6,183 bases of DNA from Phycisphaeraceae bacterium (GTDB taxonomy: Bacteria > Planctomycetota > Phycisphaerae > Phycisphaerales > UBA1924): contig WUAJ01000147.1 in assembly GCA_009827215.1 (NCBI GenBank), forward strand, positions 1 through 6,183. Reading direction: 5' to 3'. The notes below the pieces were generated by a model, which saw only the letters and a list, made by a program, of their open reading frames with translations, was not told the DNA's origin and searched no databases. This document shows positions 5,334-6,183 of the stretch, in pieces. The translations under genes were made by a program, and so were the position numbers. The number at the start of each line of letters is the position of its first letter. Within the stretch, counting starts at the first letter, position 1.

Positions 5334-6023
5334 ATGTCCGAAGCTTCTGCCAATTCCGCGATCGTCCTCCTCTCCGGAGGACTCGATTCGACCACGGTCC
5401 TCGCGATCGCTAAGGCGCAAGGCTACGACTGCCACACACTCGCGTTCGACTACGGGCAGCGCCATCGTCACGAACTGGAAGCGAGCGAGCAGATCAGCAG
5501 ATCACTGGGCGCGAGCAGTCATCGCGTGTTCCCGATCGACATCGGATCATTCGGAGGATCAGCGCTCACGGCGGACATCGAGGTTCCCAAGGGACGCGAC
5601 GAATCAGAGATGACCGACATCCCGATCACCTATGTCCCAGCGCGGAACCTGGTGTTCCTGTCCATCGCGATGGCGCTGGGAGAGACGCTCGGTGCGAAGG
5701 ATCTGTTCATTGGGGTCAACGCTGTGGACTATTCGGGATATCCCGACTGTCGACCAGAGTTCATCGAATCGTTCACAAAGACCGCGAACCTCGCGACCAA
5801 AATGGGAGTGGATGGGGACTCGATCACGATCCACACGCCGCTGATGGAACTAGCCAAAGCAGAGATCATCTCAATGGGTGTTACGCTCGGCGTGGACTAC
5901 GCGATGACCCACTCGTGCTACGACCCGATCGACTCCAAAGCATGCGGCGAGTGCGACTCGTGCATCCTCCGAAAGCGTGGTTTCGAGCAAGCGGGGATTG
6001 ATGACCCCACGGTGTACGCATGA
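5334..6023 (+). CDS. queC: 7-cyano-7-deazaguanine (preQ0) synthase QueC
   Basis: QueC uses ATP and ammonia to turn 7-carboxy-7-deazaguanine into preQ0, the nitrile precursor of queuosine, in the cytoplasm. The 229-residue protein matches the family throughout: PP-loop SGGLDST at 14-20, FDYGQRH at 38-44, VPARN at 101-105, SGYPDCR at 134-140, and the C-terminal zinc site formed by Cys195, Cys204, Cys207 and Cys210 (ACGECDSC). Length is normal (E. coli QueC is about 231 residues). The frame stays open far upstream to 4887, but that stretch lies antisense to the zinc-ribbon gene and shows no similarity to QueC, so the ATG just before the PP-loop strand is taken. queE begins within its stop codon, so the two are cotranscribed and probably translationally coupled. 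Confidence 0.96.
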   Translation: MSEASANSAIVLLSGGLDSTTVLAIAKAQGYDCHTLAFDYGQRHRHELEASEQISRSLGASSHRVFPIDIGSFGGSALTADIEVPKGRDESEMTDIPITYVPARNLVFLSIAMALGETLGAKDLFIGVNAVDYSGYPDCRPEFIESFTKTANLATKMGVDGDSITIHTPLMELAKAEIISMGVTLGVDYAMTHSCYDPIDSKACGECDSCILRKRGFEQAGIDDPTVYA

Positions 6024-6183
6024 GTGATACGCTCCCGATATCAGAGACCTTCGTGTCCATCCAAGGCGAGGGCAAACTCACCGGCGTTCCGAGCTGGTTC
6101 TGTCGATTGTCCGGTTGCAACCTTCGTTGCACTTGGTGCGACACGCCGTACGCAAGCTGGGAACCTGAGAAGACGATGCGTTC
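6020..6183 (+). CDS. queE: 7-carboxy-7-deazaguanine synthase QueE, N-terminal part (truncated by window edge)
   Basis: QueE is a radical SAM enzyme that converts 6-carboxytetrahydropterin, the QueD product, to 7-carboxy-7-deazaguanine, the QueC substrate. The 54 complete codons show the conserved opening SETFVSIQGEG (8-18), then GVPSWFCRLSGCN (22-34). The iron-sulphur cluster motif CX3CX2C follows at Cys33, Cys37 and Cys40, then DTPYASW. The ATG overlaps the queC stop as ATGA. The remaining roughly 150-200 residues lie beyond the right edge. Confidence 0.95.
   Translation, partial: MSDTLPISETFVSIQGEGKLTGVPSWFCRLSGCNLRCTWCDTPYASWEPEKTMR

Noticed and set aside
1..6183. CRISPR arrays, tRNA or rRNA genes, insertion sequences, attachment sites
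   Set aside because: No spaced repeat array, no tRNA- or rRNA-like stretch, no transposase motif and no terminal inverted repeats were seen; nearly all of the window is covered by seven genes.

Overview
The window looks like an assembly contig from a planctomycete, probably of the Phycisphaerae type. This is an inference from gene content: a tyrosine-phosphatase-like lipoprotein with an HCHHGKHRG loop, a prepilin with a planctomycete-style C-terminus, a two-pass zinc-ribbon protein I cannot name, and few Shine-Dalgarno sites. Base composition is moderately GC-rich. The first 11 bases equal the 3' tail of the common Illumina adapter, so the left edge is probably a true contig end.

Layout, left to right. 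(1) Minus strand, 840 to 1: the cytoplasmic half of an MgtE magnesium transporter, cut off before its membrane domain. (2) A 187-base divergent gap, then a plus-strand type IV prepilin/pseudopilin (1028-1525) with a good ribosome binding site. (3) Convergent to it, only 12 bases away, a minus-strand gene (2446 to 1538) for an exported, probably lipid-anchored protein. It joins a CX5R phosphatase domain to a C-terminal cytochrome c'-like domain with CXXCH. (4) After a 38-base divergent gap holding a 10-bp tandem repeat, queD (2485-2952), followed by a DegP/HtrA-type periplasmic protease with two PDZ domains (3046-4458). (5) Convergent to htrA, 14 bases away, a minus-strand zinc-ribbon protein with two membrane helices (5264 to 4473). 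(6) After a 69-base divergent gap, queC (5334-6023), overlapped by ATGA with queE (6020 onward), which runs off the right end.

QueD, QueE and QueC catalyse the three successive steps from 7,8-dihydroneopterin triphosphate to preQ0, so most of the preQ0/queuosine route is encoded here. queD is split from queCE by htrA and the zinc-ribbon gene. The other genes serve the envelope: magnesium uptake, a pilin-like protein, periplasmic proteolysis and an exported phosphatase-haem protein.

Two observations stand out. The first is the phosphatase-cytochrome fusion. The second is a consistent start-site architecture. The five genes that lack a Shine-Dalgarno site and head a transcript each have a TAnnnT (-10-like) hexamer ending 5 or 6 bases before the start codon, as expected for leaderless mRNAs. 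The two genes with a clear Shine-Dalgarno site lack it.
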